Of a DNA stretch of 7,594 nucleotides, positions 1-6,431 are shown piece by piece. The notes beneath the pieces were generated by a model. The model was not told the origin of the DNA and made no database searches. It saw only the letters and a list, made by a program, of their open reading frames with translations. This stretch comes from Chromatiales bacterium (lineage in GTDB: Bacteria; Pseudomonadota; Gammaproteobacteria; UBA6429; Thiohalophilaceae): the NCBI GenBank assembly GCA_027070385.1, contig JALXDW010000039.1:1-7594 (forward strand), written 5' to 3'. The translations under genes were made by a program, and so were the position numbers. How positions within the stretch are numbered: the first letter of the stretch is position 1; every line of letters starts with the position of its first letter.

Positions 1-613
1 CACGCAGGTTCATTTCTTCGTCGTAATACAAGCTGATAACCAATGCTTCCCGATCTGGCAAACTACGAATGGCTTCTATCAGTTGAGCTCTAAATTCCTG
101 TGACTGCATTCCTTCTAAAGGGGTTGTTGTTTGAGCCGCATAGCTTGTTGCACAGTCATCATCCACACCCAAATCAACAAAATTAAGGATACGGCAACTA
201 TTGGTTTCCTGCAAAATCTGATGATATTCCGCAAGTGTTAGATTCATTTCTTTGGCGACTTCACTATTACGTGCATCACGGCCGGTTTTGTTTTCGATCT
301 TCTGAATGGCAGCCATCACATCACGGGCTTTTTTGTGTACGGATTTGGGTGCCCAATCATTACGCCGTAATTCATCAAGCATTGCACCACGAATACGGAT
401 GGTTGCATAAGTCTGAAAAGTTGCACCTTGTGATGCGTCATAGTGTTCGGCTGCATCCAATAATCCCAACAACCCGGACTGGATTAAATCATCAGCAATA
501 ACACTTGCTGGCAATCGAGTAATAAGGTGGTAGGCAATACGCCGAACTAAATCTGAATATTCTTCTACCAGGTTTTGTGCTTTTGCTTGCTCTTGTATTT
601 TTATTGGCTGCAT
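1..613 (-). CDS. fliA: RNA polymerase sigma factor FliA (sigma-28), 3' end beyond window
   Basis: Flagellar sigma factor that directs RNA polymerase to late flagellar and chemotaxis promoters. The minus-strand frame from the ATG at 613 gives 204 residues and is still open at the left edge; the family is usually about 235-250 residues, so the end of region 4, including its DNA-binding helix-turn-helix, lies outside. Visible landmarks are region 2 at about residues 20-95 (LPASVIADDLIQSGLLGLL, then TYATIRIRGAMLDELRRNDW), region 3 at about 98-135, and the start of region 4 (SLPDREALVISLYYDEEMNL, about 184-203). These match enterobacterial FliA closely by recall. The ATG is preceded by a purine-rich GAGAAG 9 nt away, and the frame is closed upstream by a TAA. 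The gene sits 212 bp downstream of cheB, behind a structured gap, and may have its own promoter. Confidence 0.95.
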   Translation of the reverse strand, partial: MQPIKIQEQAKAQNLVEEYSDLVRRIAYHLITRLPASVIADDLIQSGLLGLLDAAEHYDASQGATFQTYATIRIRGAMLDELRRNDWAPKSVHKKARDVMAAIQKIENKTGRDARNSEVAKEMNLTLAEYHQILQETNSCRILNFVDLGVDDDCATSYAAQTTTPLEGMQSQEFRAQLIEAIRSLPDREALVISLYYDEEMNLR

Positions 614-668
614 GCCTGCGTTCTTCTCTTTTTCCTGCCTTGAATAAGCAACTGTCTGTTACGTTAAA

Positions 669-697
669 TTTACAAAATAATACCGTTACGCTGTTAA
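669..697 (-). promoter_or_regulatory. Candidate sigma-70 promoter for fliA
   Basis: On the minus strand TTAACA (697-692) is followed after 17 nt by TGTAAA (674-669), that is 5/6 and 4/6 matches to the sigma-70 -35 and -10 boxes at ideal spacing. Transcription would start near 662, about 50 nt before the fliA ATG. The region is AT-rich, so chance matches are likely. No sigma-28 or sigma-54 motif was seen in the gap. Confidence 0.3.
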
Positions 698-742
698 CCG
701 CATTGTCTCTGTAAATACAAAGCAAAATTTGTACCGTTTTTG

Positions 743-784
743 AAACCGAAACTACCTAAGGGCAAAAGAAAAAGCCGTCGGTTT
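743..784 (-). other. Inverted repeat competing with the post-cheB terminator stem
   Basis: A perfect 7-bp inverted repeat, AAACCGA at 743-749 and TCGGTTT at 778-784, encloses 28 nt that include the T-tract of the putative cheB terminator. The 778-784 arm is also used in the terminator stem (778-786 with 802-810), so in the RNA the two pairings exclude each other. This is the geometry of an attenuator or antiterminator, but the stem is short and no ligand-binding core is recognised. Confidence 0.3.
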
Positions 785-810
785 ATCTAAAACAACCCTG
801 AATAAACCAA
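764..810 (-). terminator. Putative intrinsic terminator after cheB
   Basis: Read on the minus strand starting 15 nt after the cheB stop, TTGGTTTAT (810-802) pairs with ATAAACCGA (786-778), giving 9 bp with one G-U pair and a 15-nt loop. It is followed by CGGC and then an interrupted T-tract, TTTTTCTTTT (773-764). The stem is AT-rich and the T-tract starts 4 nt after it, so termination may be partial. It would end the mcp-cheRDB transcript ahead of fliA. Confidence 0.4.
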
Positions 811-825
811 TGATTTGTATGGATA

Positions 826-1911
826 TTAATCTACCAGCTTCATAATATTGGCTGCTATCCGATTGAGGGGGTATTCATTATCAGCAGCTCCCAACTTAGC
901 TGCAGAACCGGGCATTCCCCAGACCACGCTGGTTTTTTCATCTTGTACCATGGTTTTAGCCCCTGTTTCTTTCATTTCCAGCAAGCCTTTTGCACCATCA
1001 TCCCCCATCCCCGTCAGGATCACACCAATGGCATTGGGACCCACATTTTGCGCAACTGAACGAAACATCACATCGACGCTGGGTTTATGACGGTTAACCC
1101 GCTCCCCGTCATTTAAGCGACAGATATATTGTGCACCATTTCGTTCAACCAGTAGGTGATGGCTACCGGGGGCAATGTAAACATGCCCCGGCAAAATTTG
1201 TTGGCCATCTTTTGCCTCGCAAACGGTCATTGCCGATACACCATTCATTCGTTCCGCAAAAGGGGCACTAAAAGCTTCAGGTATATGTTGGCTGATAACC
1301 ATTCCAGGGGAATTGGGTGGCATTTGCATCAAGACTTCTTTAATTGCTTCTGTTCCCCCTGTCGAAGCACCTAAAGCAATGATCTTGTCGGTGGTTTTAA
1401 ACCGCTTTTTGCCAGTTTGCTTTTGAATAACACTGTCTGCTGAAAGTTTTGCCTCAACCGGCCTGGAAGTAATGCTTGGGGTAGTACTTCGGGTGGAAAT
1501 AATATCGACTTTCACTTTCGCAGCCGATTTAACTTTAGCGATGATCTCTTCGGTATACTCTTGCAAACCATCTTTTACATCAATCTTTGGCTTTGCGACA
1601 AAATCAACAGCACCGGCTTCCAATGCATCGAGAGTAATATCTGCACCTTGTTCGGTTAAAGACGATATCATTACTACCGGTAATGGATGCAGGCGCATCA
1701 GGTTACGCAGGAATGTAACCCCATCCATCTTGGGCATTTCAACATCCAGTGTGATCACATCAGGCTTGAGTTGTTTTATTTTTTCACGTGCAATAAAAGG
1801 ATCTTGTGCTGTTCCCACAACCTCAAGTTCATTATCTGAACTGAGTATTTCGGTCAATATTTTCCGAACTAGAGCAGAATCATCAACAATCAGTACTTTT
1901 GTCTTACTCAT
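826..1911 (-). CDS. cheB: Chemotaxis response regulator protein-glutamate methylesterase/deamidase CheB
   Basis: CheB hydrolyses receptor glutamyl methyl esters, and often deamidates receptor glutamines, once phosphorylated by CheA. The 361-residue protein has the full family architecture. The receiver domain (about 1-125) has acidic residues D10 and D11, phospho-acceptor D56 in LDVEMP, and K107 in the AKP motif. A variable linker (about 130-172) follows, then the methylesterase domain (about 174-358). Its catalytic triad is S183 (GASTGGTEA), H209 (SQHIP) and D305 (GMGDDGAKG), with the same mutual spacing as S164, H190 and D286 of the E. coli enzyme. The ATG start gives the expected [12 protein letters not shown] opening, with AGGGA about 10 nt upstream. 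It lies 21 bp after cheD and is the last gene of the che block before a putative terminator. No defect is seen. Confidence 0.97.
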   Translation of the reverse strand: MSKTKVLIVDDSALVRKILTEILSSDNELEVVGTAQDPFIAREKIKQLKPDVITLDVEMPKMDGVTFLRNLMRLHPLPVVMISSLTEQGADITLDALEAGAVDFVAKPKIDVKDGLQEYTEEIIAKVKSAAKVKVDIISTRSTTPSITSRPVEAKLSADSVIQKQTGKKRFKTTDKIIALGASTGGTEAIKEVLMQMPPNSPGMVISQHIPEAFSAPFAERMNGVSAMTVCEAKDGQQILPGHVYIAPGSHHLLVERNGAQYICRLNDGERVNRHKPSVDVMFRSVAQNVGPNAIGVILTGMGDDGAKGLLEMKETGAKTMVQDEKTSVVWGMPGSAAKLGAADNEYPLNRIAANIMKLVD

Positions 1912-1932
1912 TCCAGATATATCCCTGTACTT

Positions 1933-2580
1933 TTAGAATAATTCAATATCACCGGAGTCAATTTTTTCCTGGCGAAGTTGTTCTTGATACCGTTTTTCAC
2001 GTTTTTCAAGGGTTTCATTATGGACTTTGCGAAGTTTCTTCATTAACACACGCCCTGTCATCGGAAAGTATAAAACCTTGCGGGGATAAATATCGCCCAG
2101 ATCATCGGTTACAACCCGTAAATTTTCCACTTCGGCATAATGGCGGATAAAATCGATATTTTGCTGGCCAACATCAATCATTGTCATGGATGCAAGAACC
2201 CTTCCTCCACCAAATAATTTAACTTCCAGATTTTTCTTTAACCCACCGGCTTTTAAAATAGCATTGATCAACATTTCCATTGCATGGTTACCATAACGAG
2301 CCGACTCACTGTTTGTCCCTGAGTTATCAGCCCCCTTGTCTATCGGTAACATGAAATGATTCATACCTCCCACACCCAGCTTTACATCACGAATGCAGGC
2401 AGAAACGCAGGAACCCAGTACTGTTGAAATCAGTTCATGTTCACGTGTTACATAAAATTCACCCGGCAGAATTTTAGCGGCATCAATTTCATGCACTTTA
2501 TCCCAGTAACGATTGATATGCTCAAAGCCGGGCAAGCAACGGCTTCGTGTTTCTCTTTGTTTTTTTAATAAACTAGCCAT
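1933..2580 (-). CDS. cheD: Chemoreceptor glutamine deamidase CheD
   Basis: CheD deamidates specific receptor glutamines to glutamates, creating methylation sites; in some systems it is also regulated by CheC or CheY. The 215-residue protein carries the catalytic C58 in VLGSCVS and H75 in GGMNHFMLP, 17 residues apart as in the Thermotoga enzyme, with S52/T53 near the family's third catalytic position. The KLFGGGRVL stretch (121-129) is also typical. The N-terminal extension with LPGFEHINRYWD (16-27) and a charged, probably helical C-terminal tail (about 180-215) ending DIELF make it longer than minimal CheD proteins of about 160 residues; both resemble gammaproteobacterial CheD by recall. It starts 5 bp after cheR. 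The best ribosome-binding match, AGAAGG, is 13 nt upstream, so translational coupling to cheR is likely. Confidence 0.95.
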   Translation of the reverse strand: MASLLKKQRETRSRCLPGFEHINRYWDKVHEIDAAKILPGEFYVTREHELISTVLGSCVSACIRDVKLGVGGMNHFMLPIDKGADNSGTNSESARYGNHAMEMLINAILKAGGLKKNLEVKLFGGGRVLASMTMIDVGQQNIDFIRHYAEVENLRVVTDDLGDIYPRKVLYFPMTGRVLMKKLRKVHNETLEKREKRYQEQLRQEKIDSGDIELF

Positions 2581-2585
2581 GAAAG

Positions 2586-3446
2586 TTATTTAACCTTCTG
2601 GTAGATAGTTTGACCTATTAACTTGAATCTATCACATACTTTATGCAGCGATTCTGAATGTCCAATGAATAAATGACCCCGTTCAGCGACAAGATTGGCA
2701 TAACGATCAAACAACTCGCGTTGTGTTTCCTTGTTGAAATAAATAACAACATTACGACAAAACATAAAGTCAAACGGACCTCTCATTGGCCAGTCATCCA
2801 TTAAATTAAGTTGTTTAAAAGTAATCATATCGCGTAATTCTTGCGATATGCGAATTTGGCCTTCATGTTCACCTTTACCCCGTTTTACCCATTTTTTTGA
2901 ATGTGTTTTATCCAGGCCTGCAACACGTTCTTCTGTATAAATACCTTCACTAGCACGTTGTACCATATTAGTATCCAGATCAGTGGCCAGTATTTTTATA
3001 TCCCAGCCATCCAGTTGAGGGAAAACATCTCGAACGGTCATTGCGATTGAATAAGGTTCTTCACCGGATGAACAACCGGCTGACCAGATGCGAATACGTC
3101 GATCCATTTTTGTTTGTTTTAATTCAGGTAATACCTTGTTACGAAGATATTCAAAGTGATGTTTTTCACGAAAAAATGAAGTTAAGTTGGTTGTAATCGC
3201 ATTGGTAAATTCCAGAAGTTCATTTTCATCACCCGACTTTATCAAGCGAAGATACTGGGAAAATTCTGTTAATTTGAGTTGACGTAATCGCCGTGCCAAG
3301 CGACTGTAAACCATATCATGCTTTGCATCTGAAAGAACGATTCCGGTTCTGTCTGCAATAACATCACTGATGTATTTAAAATCCCTGGCCGAAAACTCAA
3401 ACTCACGGTTATTCAATAACTGTGTATTTTTTTTTGCAGCTTGCAC
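2586..3446 (-). CDS. cheR: Chemotaxis protein methyltransferase CheR, pentapeptide-binding type
   Basis: CheR transfers methyl groups from S-adenosylmethionine to receptor glutamates. The 286-residue protein has an N-terminal helical domain (about 15-85), the NLTSFFRE motif (87-94), the SAM-binding loop WSAGCSSGEEPYS (121-133), ATDLD (154-158) and FCRNVVIYF (229-237). The beta-subdomain contains RGKGEHEG (189-196), closely matching the RGTGPHEG loop of E. coli CheR, which marks enzymes that bind the xWxxF pentapeptide at receptor C-termini. The upstream receptor ends in exactly such a peptide. The start is GTG, placed directly after the mcp TAG stop; the next in-frame Met (residue 45) falls inside the conserved domain, so GTG is the only sensible start. 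Its ribosome-binding site lies within the last mcp codons. Confidence 0.96.
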   Translation of the reverse strand: MQAAKKNTQLLNNREFEFSARDFKYISDVIADRTGIVLSDAKHDMVYSRLARRLRQLKLTEFSQYLRLIKSGDENELLEFTNAITTNLTSFFREKHHFEYLRNKVLPELKQTKMDRRIRIWSAGCSSGEEPYSIAMTVRDVFPQLDGWDIKILATDLDTNMVQRASEGIYTEERVAGLDKTHSKKWVKRGKGEHEGQIRISQELRDMITFKQLNLMDDWPMRGPFDFMFCRNVVIYFNKETQRELFDRYANLVAERGHLFIGHSESLHKVCDRFKLIGQTIYQKVK

Positions 3447-6308
3447 CTAGAATTCTTCCCATTCATCTGAATCATCAACGGATTTACGTTTTTTGGGAGC
3501 AGCAGATTTAGGCATTGTCGCTGCAGCTGCTCGGCCAACAGTACGGGGTTGTGAGGGTGAGGGTGAGGGTGACGGTGCCGTTGTTACTGGTGCTTCCGCA
3601 CCTTCCTCACCCACTTCAAAGAAGTCCATTAACTCATTCATCGCACGCGTCTGATCATTCATGGCTTCCCCGGCTGCAGCAGCCTCTTCAACCAGAGCCG
3701 CATTTTGTTGAGTCATCTCATCCATACTGCTAATGGCTTTATTGACCTCTTCAATACCGGTTGACTGTTCATCGCTGGCAGCTGATATTTCAGAAATGAT
3801 ATCACTGACTTTTTTGACGGCATTGACAATCTCATCCAATGTTGAACCGGACTCATCAACCAGACGAGAACCTTCTTCAACTTTTTCAACACTGTCTTTA
3901 ATCAATCCTTTAATTTCTTTTGCTGCACCGGCTGAACGTTGTGCCAAATTACGAACCTCTCCGGCAACAACCGCAAAACCACGACCCTGCTCGCCCGCTC
4001 GCGCTGCTTCAACTGCAGCATTAAGTGCCAACAAGTTTGTCTGGAATGCAATTTCATCGATAACACCAATGATATCTGCAATTTGTTTACTGCTGTCATT
4101 AATCGCTGACATGGCATTAACGGCATTACTGACAACGGCACCCCCTTTTTCAGCTTCTTCTCTTGCTGCTGCAGCAAGTTGATTTGCCTGTCGGGCATTA
4201 TCGGCATTTTGTTTTACAGTGGAAGTCATTTCTTCCATGCTCGATGCGGTTTCTTCCAGGCTACTGGCCTGTTCTTCTGTCCGCTGACTTAAATCAGCAT
4301 TACCCTGAGCAATTTCACCCGAGGAAGACTGAATACTGTCTGCCGCACCACGTATTTCACTGACCATGTTTAACAGATTTTTAATCGATGAATTTGTAGC
4401 ATCACGCAGTTGAGCGAATTCACCGGAGAAATCACCATCCATTGACTGAGTTAAATCACCTTCAGCTAATGCTGCCATCACACGCTGTACTTCACGCACC
4501 GGAGTCACAACAGCTTCCATTAACTGATTCACACCTTCACCTAAGGTTTTCATAAAACCACTGAATGCGGATGTATCTATACGGCTATCCAGTTGTCCTT
4601 GAACAGCATTTTCAATCAGATCCTGAATCTGACGTTCTGCATCTTTTTGTTCAGTAATATCACGCCATTCCACCATATTGCCCATCAGCTTACCTTCATG
4701 GTCGGTAATGGCAGTGGCATTGACGCTAAATTCCAGGCTGCCAACTTTAATTTCAGCGTTCACTGGTAAATTAGCAGCATTACCCAATAAAGAACGTTGA
4801 TGGGATGGATTTTTGTGGAATTGATCAATGTTCTGGCCAACAAGATTCTTGGCATCGAACCCCGGATAAATATCACGTAATTCAGTCGCGCGATTTTCCA
4901 GCATTTCTATCACTGATGGATTAACATAAGTAATATTAAGGTCTGTATCACAAATCATCAGATTTGCTTCTGCACCATCAACAGCAGACTGCAATCTTAT
5001 TACTTCAATTTCTTTTTGGCGTGCTTCAGTAACATCAGACCATTCAAGTGCATTACCAACATAGTTACCTTCCGGATCGATAATGGCGGTCACATTAAGT
5101 GAAAATTTTAATGGCCCGACTTCTATATCTGTTTGGTAAGGCAGGTTCTTGGGATCGGCTAACAAAGTGCGTTGATGTGCCGGATTTTTATGAAAAACAT
5201 CGATATTTGAACCAATAATTTCACTGGCTTTAAACCCCGGGAAAGTGGCTGCCAATGTGGCTTCATGTTCCGTTAGCAAATCTATAGTCGCTTTATTTGC
5301 ATAAGTGATATTAAAATTCCGGTCGATCATCATCATTGCTGTCATCGCACCATCGATCGTGCCCTGAAGCCTGATACCCGCTTCTTCTCTTGCTCTTGCT
5401 TCGGTTATATCTGTAGCATATTTTACAACCTTAAAAGGCTTTCCTTCCAAATCAAATATCGGATTGTAAGAAGCTTGTATCCAGACTTCTTTGCCATTTT
5501 TACCGATACGTTTATATTGTCTGGTTTCATATTCACCACGATTCAACTTTTCCCAAAATTGCTTATATTCAAGGCTGTCTTTATACCCAGGTTCAACAAA
5601 CATGCTGTGATGCTGGCCTTTAATTTCGTCCAGAGTATAACCCATGACATTTAGAAAATTATCATTGGCTGTAATGATGGTTCCATCCATTTTAAATTCA
5701 ATAACAGCCTGTGCCTTGGAAATTGCAGCTATCTGCCCGGCATAATCTGCCATTAATAATTTTTGTTCATCGCTACCTTGTAGCGCATTACCAACATCAC
5801 TGTTTGTTGCCATGACATTACCCTCTGTATTTGAGTATTGTGAAGATTCTGTGTTATGCGATTTGTAACCGCCCAACATAACTTCTGAAATTGTAGTTAG
5901 AGCATGTTCCCATGCGGACTGAATTTGTTGTGTCCAGGCACTGCCTGCCATTTCTTTCATAACACTGATCAATGTGTTTGTAACAGCAGTATAATGTTCC
6001 GGTGCAACACCATATTCCTGATGCTTAGCACCCAGCCCTTTTAAAGCATCACCCAATACATCCGGTTTTCGTAAATTAGCTACAACCAGTTTTAGTGCCG
6101 CAAGTAATTTCTTTTGTTGCTCGGCCGGTGTTGTATTTTTAAACATAGGGATAACAGCAGGGTATTGTTTGAATAATTCTGTATAAAAATTTTCAACCAG
6201 TTCTTCTGCTCGTGGTGCCAGCAAATTAAAACTGTCCTCCAATGTTTTCACATCCAAACCAAGTGGTGACACGTATTCAGATTGATGTGTCTCATTTTGG
6301 CTGTACAT
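3447..6308 (-). CDS. Soluble globin-PAS-PAS-PAS methyl-accepting chemotaxis protein
   Basis: Cytoplasmic chemoreceptor of 953 residues with no transmembrane segment or signal peptide. Domain order: globin (about 15-150); PAS1 (about 190-305, ending YATDITEAR); PAS2 (about 312-430) and PAS3 (about 436-555), clearly duplicates that share NIDxFHKNPxHQRxLL; HAMP-like segment (about 595-650, VVTPVREV and EGDLT); signalling hairpin (about 650-895) with the conserved tip [20 protein letters not shown] (751-770); then a Pro/Ser and basic tail ending EWEEF. The globin resembles flavohaemoglobins rather than HemAT: Tyr42 (B10), Phe56 (CD1), Gln64 (E7), proximal His96 in AKHQEYGV, and Tyr106 (G5) line up with E. 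coli Hmp by recall, but the Hmp Glu135 position is Tyr148. It probably senses O2, NO or redox and feeds CheA. Candidate methylation pairs lie in QRTEEQ and [13 protein letters not shown] (675-693). The ATG has a good ribosome-binding site and a sigma-28 promoter upstream. Confidence 0.95.
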   Translation of the reverse strand: MYSQNETHQSEYVSPLGLDVKTLEDSFNLLAPRAEELVENFYTELFKQYPAVIPMFKNTTPAEQQKKLLAALKLVVANLRKPDVLGDALKGLGAKHQEYGVAPEHYTAVTNTLISVMKEMAGSAWTQQIQSAWEHALTTISEVMLGGYKSHNTESSQYSNTEGNVMATNSDVGNALQGSDEQKLLMADYAGQIAAISKAQAVIEFKMDGTIITANDNFLNVMGYTLDEIKGQHHSMFVEPGYKDSLEYKQFWEKLNRGEYETRQYKRIGKNGKEVWIQASYNPIFDLEGKPFKVVKYATDITEARAREEAGIRLQGTIDGAMTAMMMIDRNFNITYANKATIDLLTEHEATLAATFPGFKASEIIGSNIDVFHKNPAHQRTLLADPKNLPYQTDIEVGPLKFSLNVTAIIDPEGNYVGNALEWSDVTEARQKEIEVIRLQSAVDGAEANLMICDTDLNITYVNPSVIEMLENRATELRDIYPGFDAKNLVGQNIDQFHKNPSHQRSLLGNAANLPVNAEIKVGSLEFSVNATAITDHEGKLMGNMVEWRDITEQKDAERQIQDLIENAVQGQLDSRIDTSAFSGFMKTLGEGVNQLMEAVVTPVREVQRVMAALAEGDLTQSMDGDFSGEFAQLRDATNSSIKNLLNMVSEIRGAADSIQSSSGEIAQGNADLSQRTEEQASSLEETASSMEEMTSTVKQNADNARQANQLAAAAREEAEKGGAVVSNAVNAMSAINDSSKQIADIIGVIDEIAFQTNLLALNAAVEAARAGEQGRGFAVVAGEVRNLAQRSAGAAKEIKGLIKDSVEKVEEGSRLVDESGSTLDEIVNAVKKVSDIISEISAASDEQSTGIEEVNKAISSMDEMTQQNAALVEEAAAAGEAMNDQTRAMNELMDFFEVGEEGAEAPVTTAPSPSPSPSQPRTVGRAAAATMPKSAAPKKRKSVDDSDEWEEF
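3455..3460 (-). promoter_or_regulatory. cheR ribosome-binding site inside the mcp 3' end
   Basis: GGGAAG on the minus strand lies 8 nt before the cheR GTG. It is formed by the Trp-Glu-Glu codons of the receptor's terminal EWEEF peptide. This supports the GTG start and implies that translation of the end of mcp and initiation of cheR occur on the same stretch of RNA. Confidence 0.6.
3551..3574. repeat. Hexanucleotide tandem repeat encoding a Pro-Ser linker
   Basis: Three perfect GTGAGG units (3551-3568) and a fourth with one change (GTGACG, 3569-3574). On the minus strand they encode alternating Ser-Pro in the tail that joins the receptor's signalling domain to the terminal pentapeptide. Unit gain or loss keeps the frame and would only change tether length. 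Confidence 0.8.
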
Positions 6309-6315
6309 TATTTTA

Positions 6316-6322
6316 CCACCTT
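6316..6322 (-). promoter_or_regulatory. mcp ribosome-binding site
   Basis: AAGGTGG on the minus strand ends 7 nt before the ATG at 6308. It is a strong match and fixes the receptor's start, just ahead of the globin domain. Confidence 0.75.
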
Positions 6323-6368
6323 GATATTAATCACTGTTACAGGCTGTTCGTTCAGCCCCTTTAGAATA

Positions 6369-6395
6369 TTATCGTCACTTGAGGTAATATCTTTA
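6369..6395 (-). promoter_or_regulatory. Sigma-28 (FliA) promoter for mcp-cheR-cheD-cheB
   Basis: On the minus strand TAAAGATA (6395-6388) is followed after exactly 11 nt by GACGATAA (6376-6369). The enterobacterial FliA consensus is TAAAGTTT-N11-GCCGATAA, so the -10 box matches at 7 of 8 positions, and the -35 box keeps the TAAAG core and 6 of 8 positions at exact spacing. Transcription would start near 6362, leaving a leader of about 55 nt that carries a good ribosome-binding site before mcp. The site is intergenic and correctly oriented, and fliA lies in the same window. Confidence 0.75.
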
Positions 6396-6399
6396 CCTC
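6381..6399. promoter_or_regulatory. Perfect palindrome over the mcp promoter -35 element
   Basis: GAGGTAA (6381-6387) and TTACCTC (6393-6399) form a perfect 7-bp inverted repeat around a 5-nt centre and contain the whole -35 box of the sigma-28 promoter (6388-6395). It could be an operator for a dimeric regulator or, in read-through RNA from the STAS gene, a small hairpin. No T-tract follows it, so it is not a standard terminator. The regulator, if any, is unknown. Confidence 0.45.
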
Positions 6400-6431
6400 T
6401 ATTTCAATATAATCACCAAAAATACTGTTTT

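Noticed and set aside
492..725. 77-codon minus-strand reading frame in the cheB-fliA gap overlapping fliA
   Set aside because: It overlaps the start of fliA in another frame, shows no recognisable protein features, and its first half is the structured leader region.
1472..1936. 154-codon plus-strand reading frame opposite cheB
   Set aside because: It is antisense to a fully conserved CheB, has Ser/Thr/Ile-rich composition typical of a shadow frame, and resembles no family.
3733..4182. 149-codon plus-strand reading frame opposite the mcp signalling domain
   Set aside because: It mirrors the conserved MCP hairpin coding sequence; its Ala/Ser/Leu-rich composition follows from the antisense of that region.
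4198..4205. GCCGATAA on the minus strand, a perfect sigma-28 -10 box inside mcp
   Set aside because: No TAAA-type -35 box lies at the required spacing (the only TAAA is 7 nt away instead of 15), and the bases encode the conserved Ala-Asp-Asn of the signalling domain.
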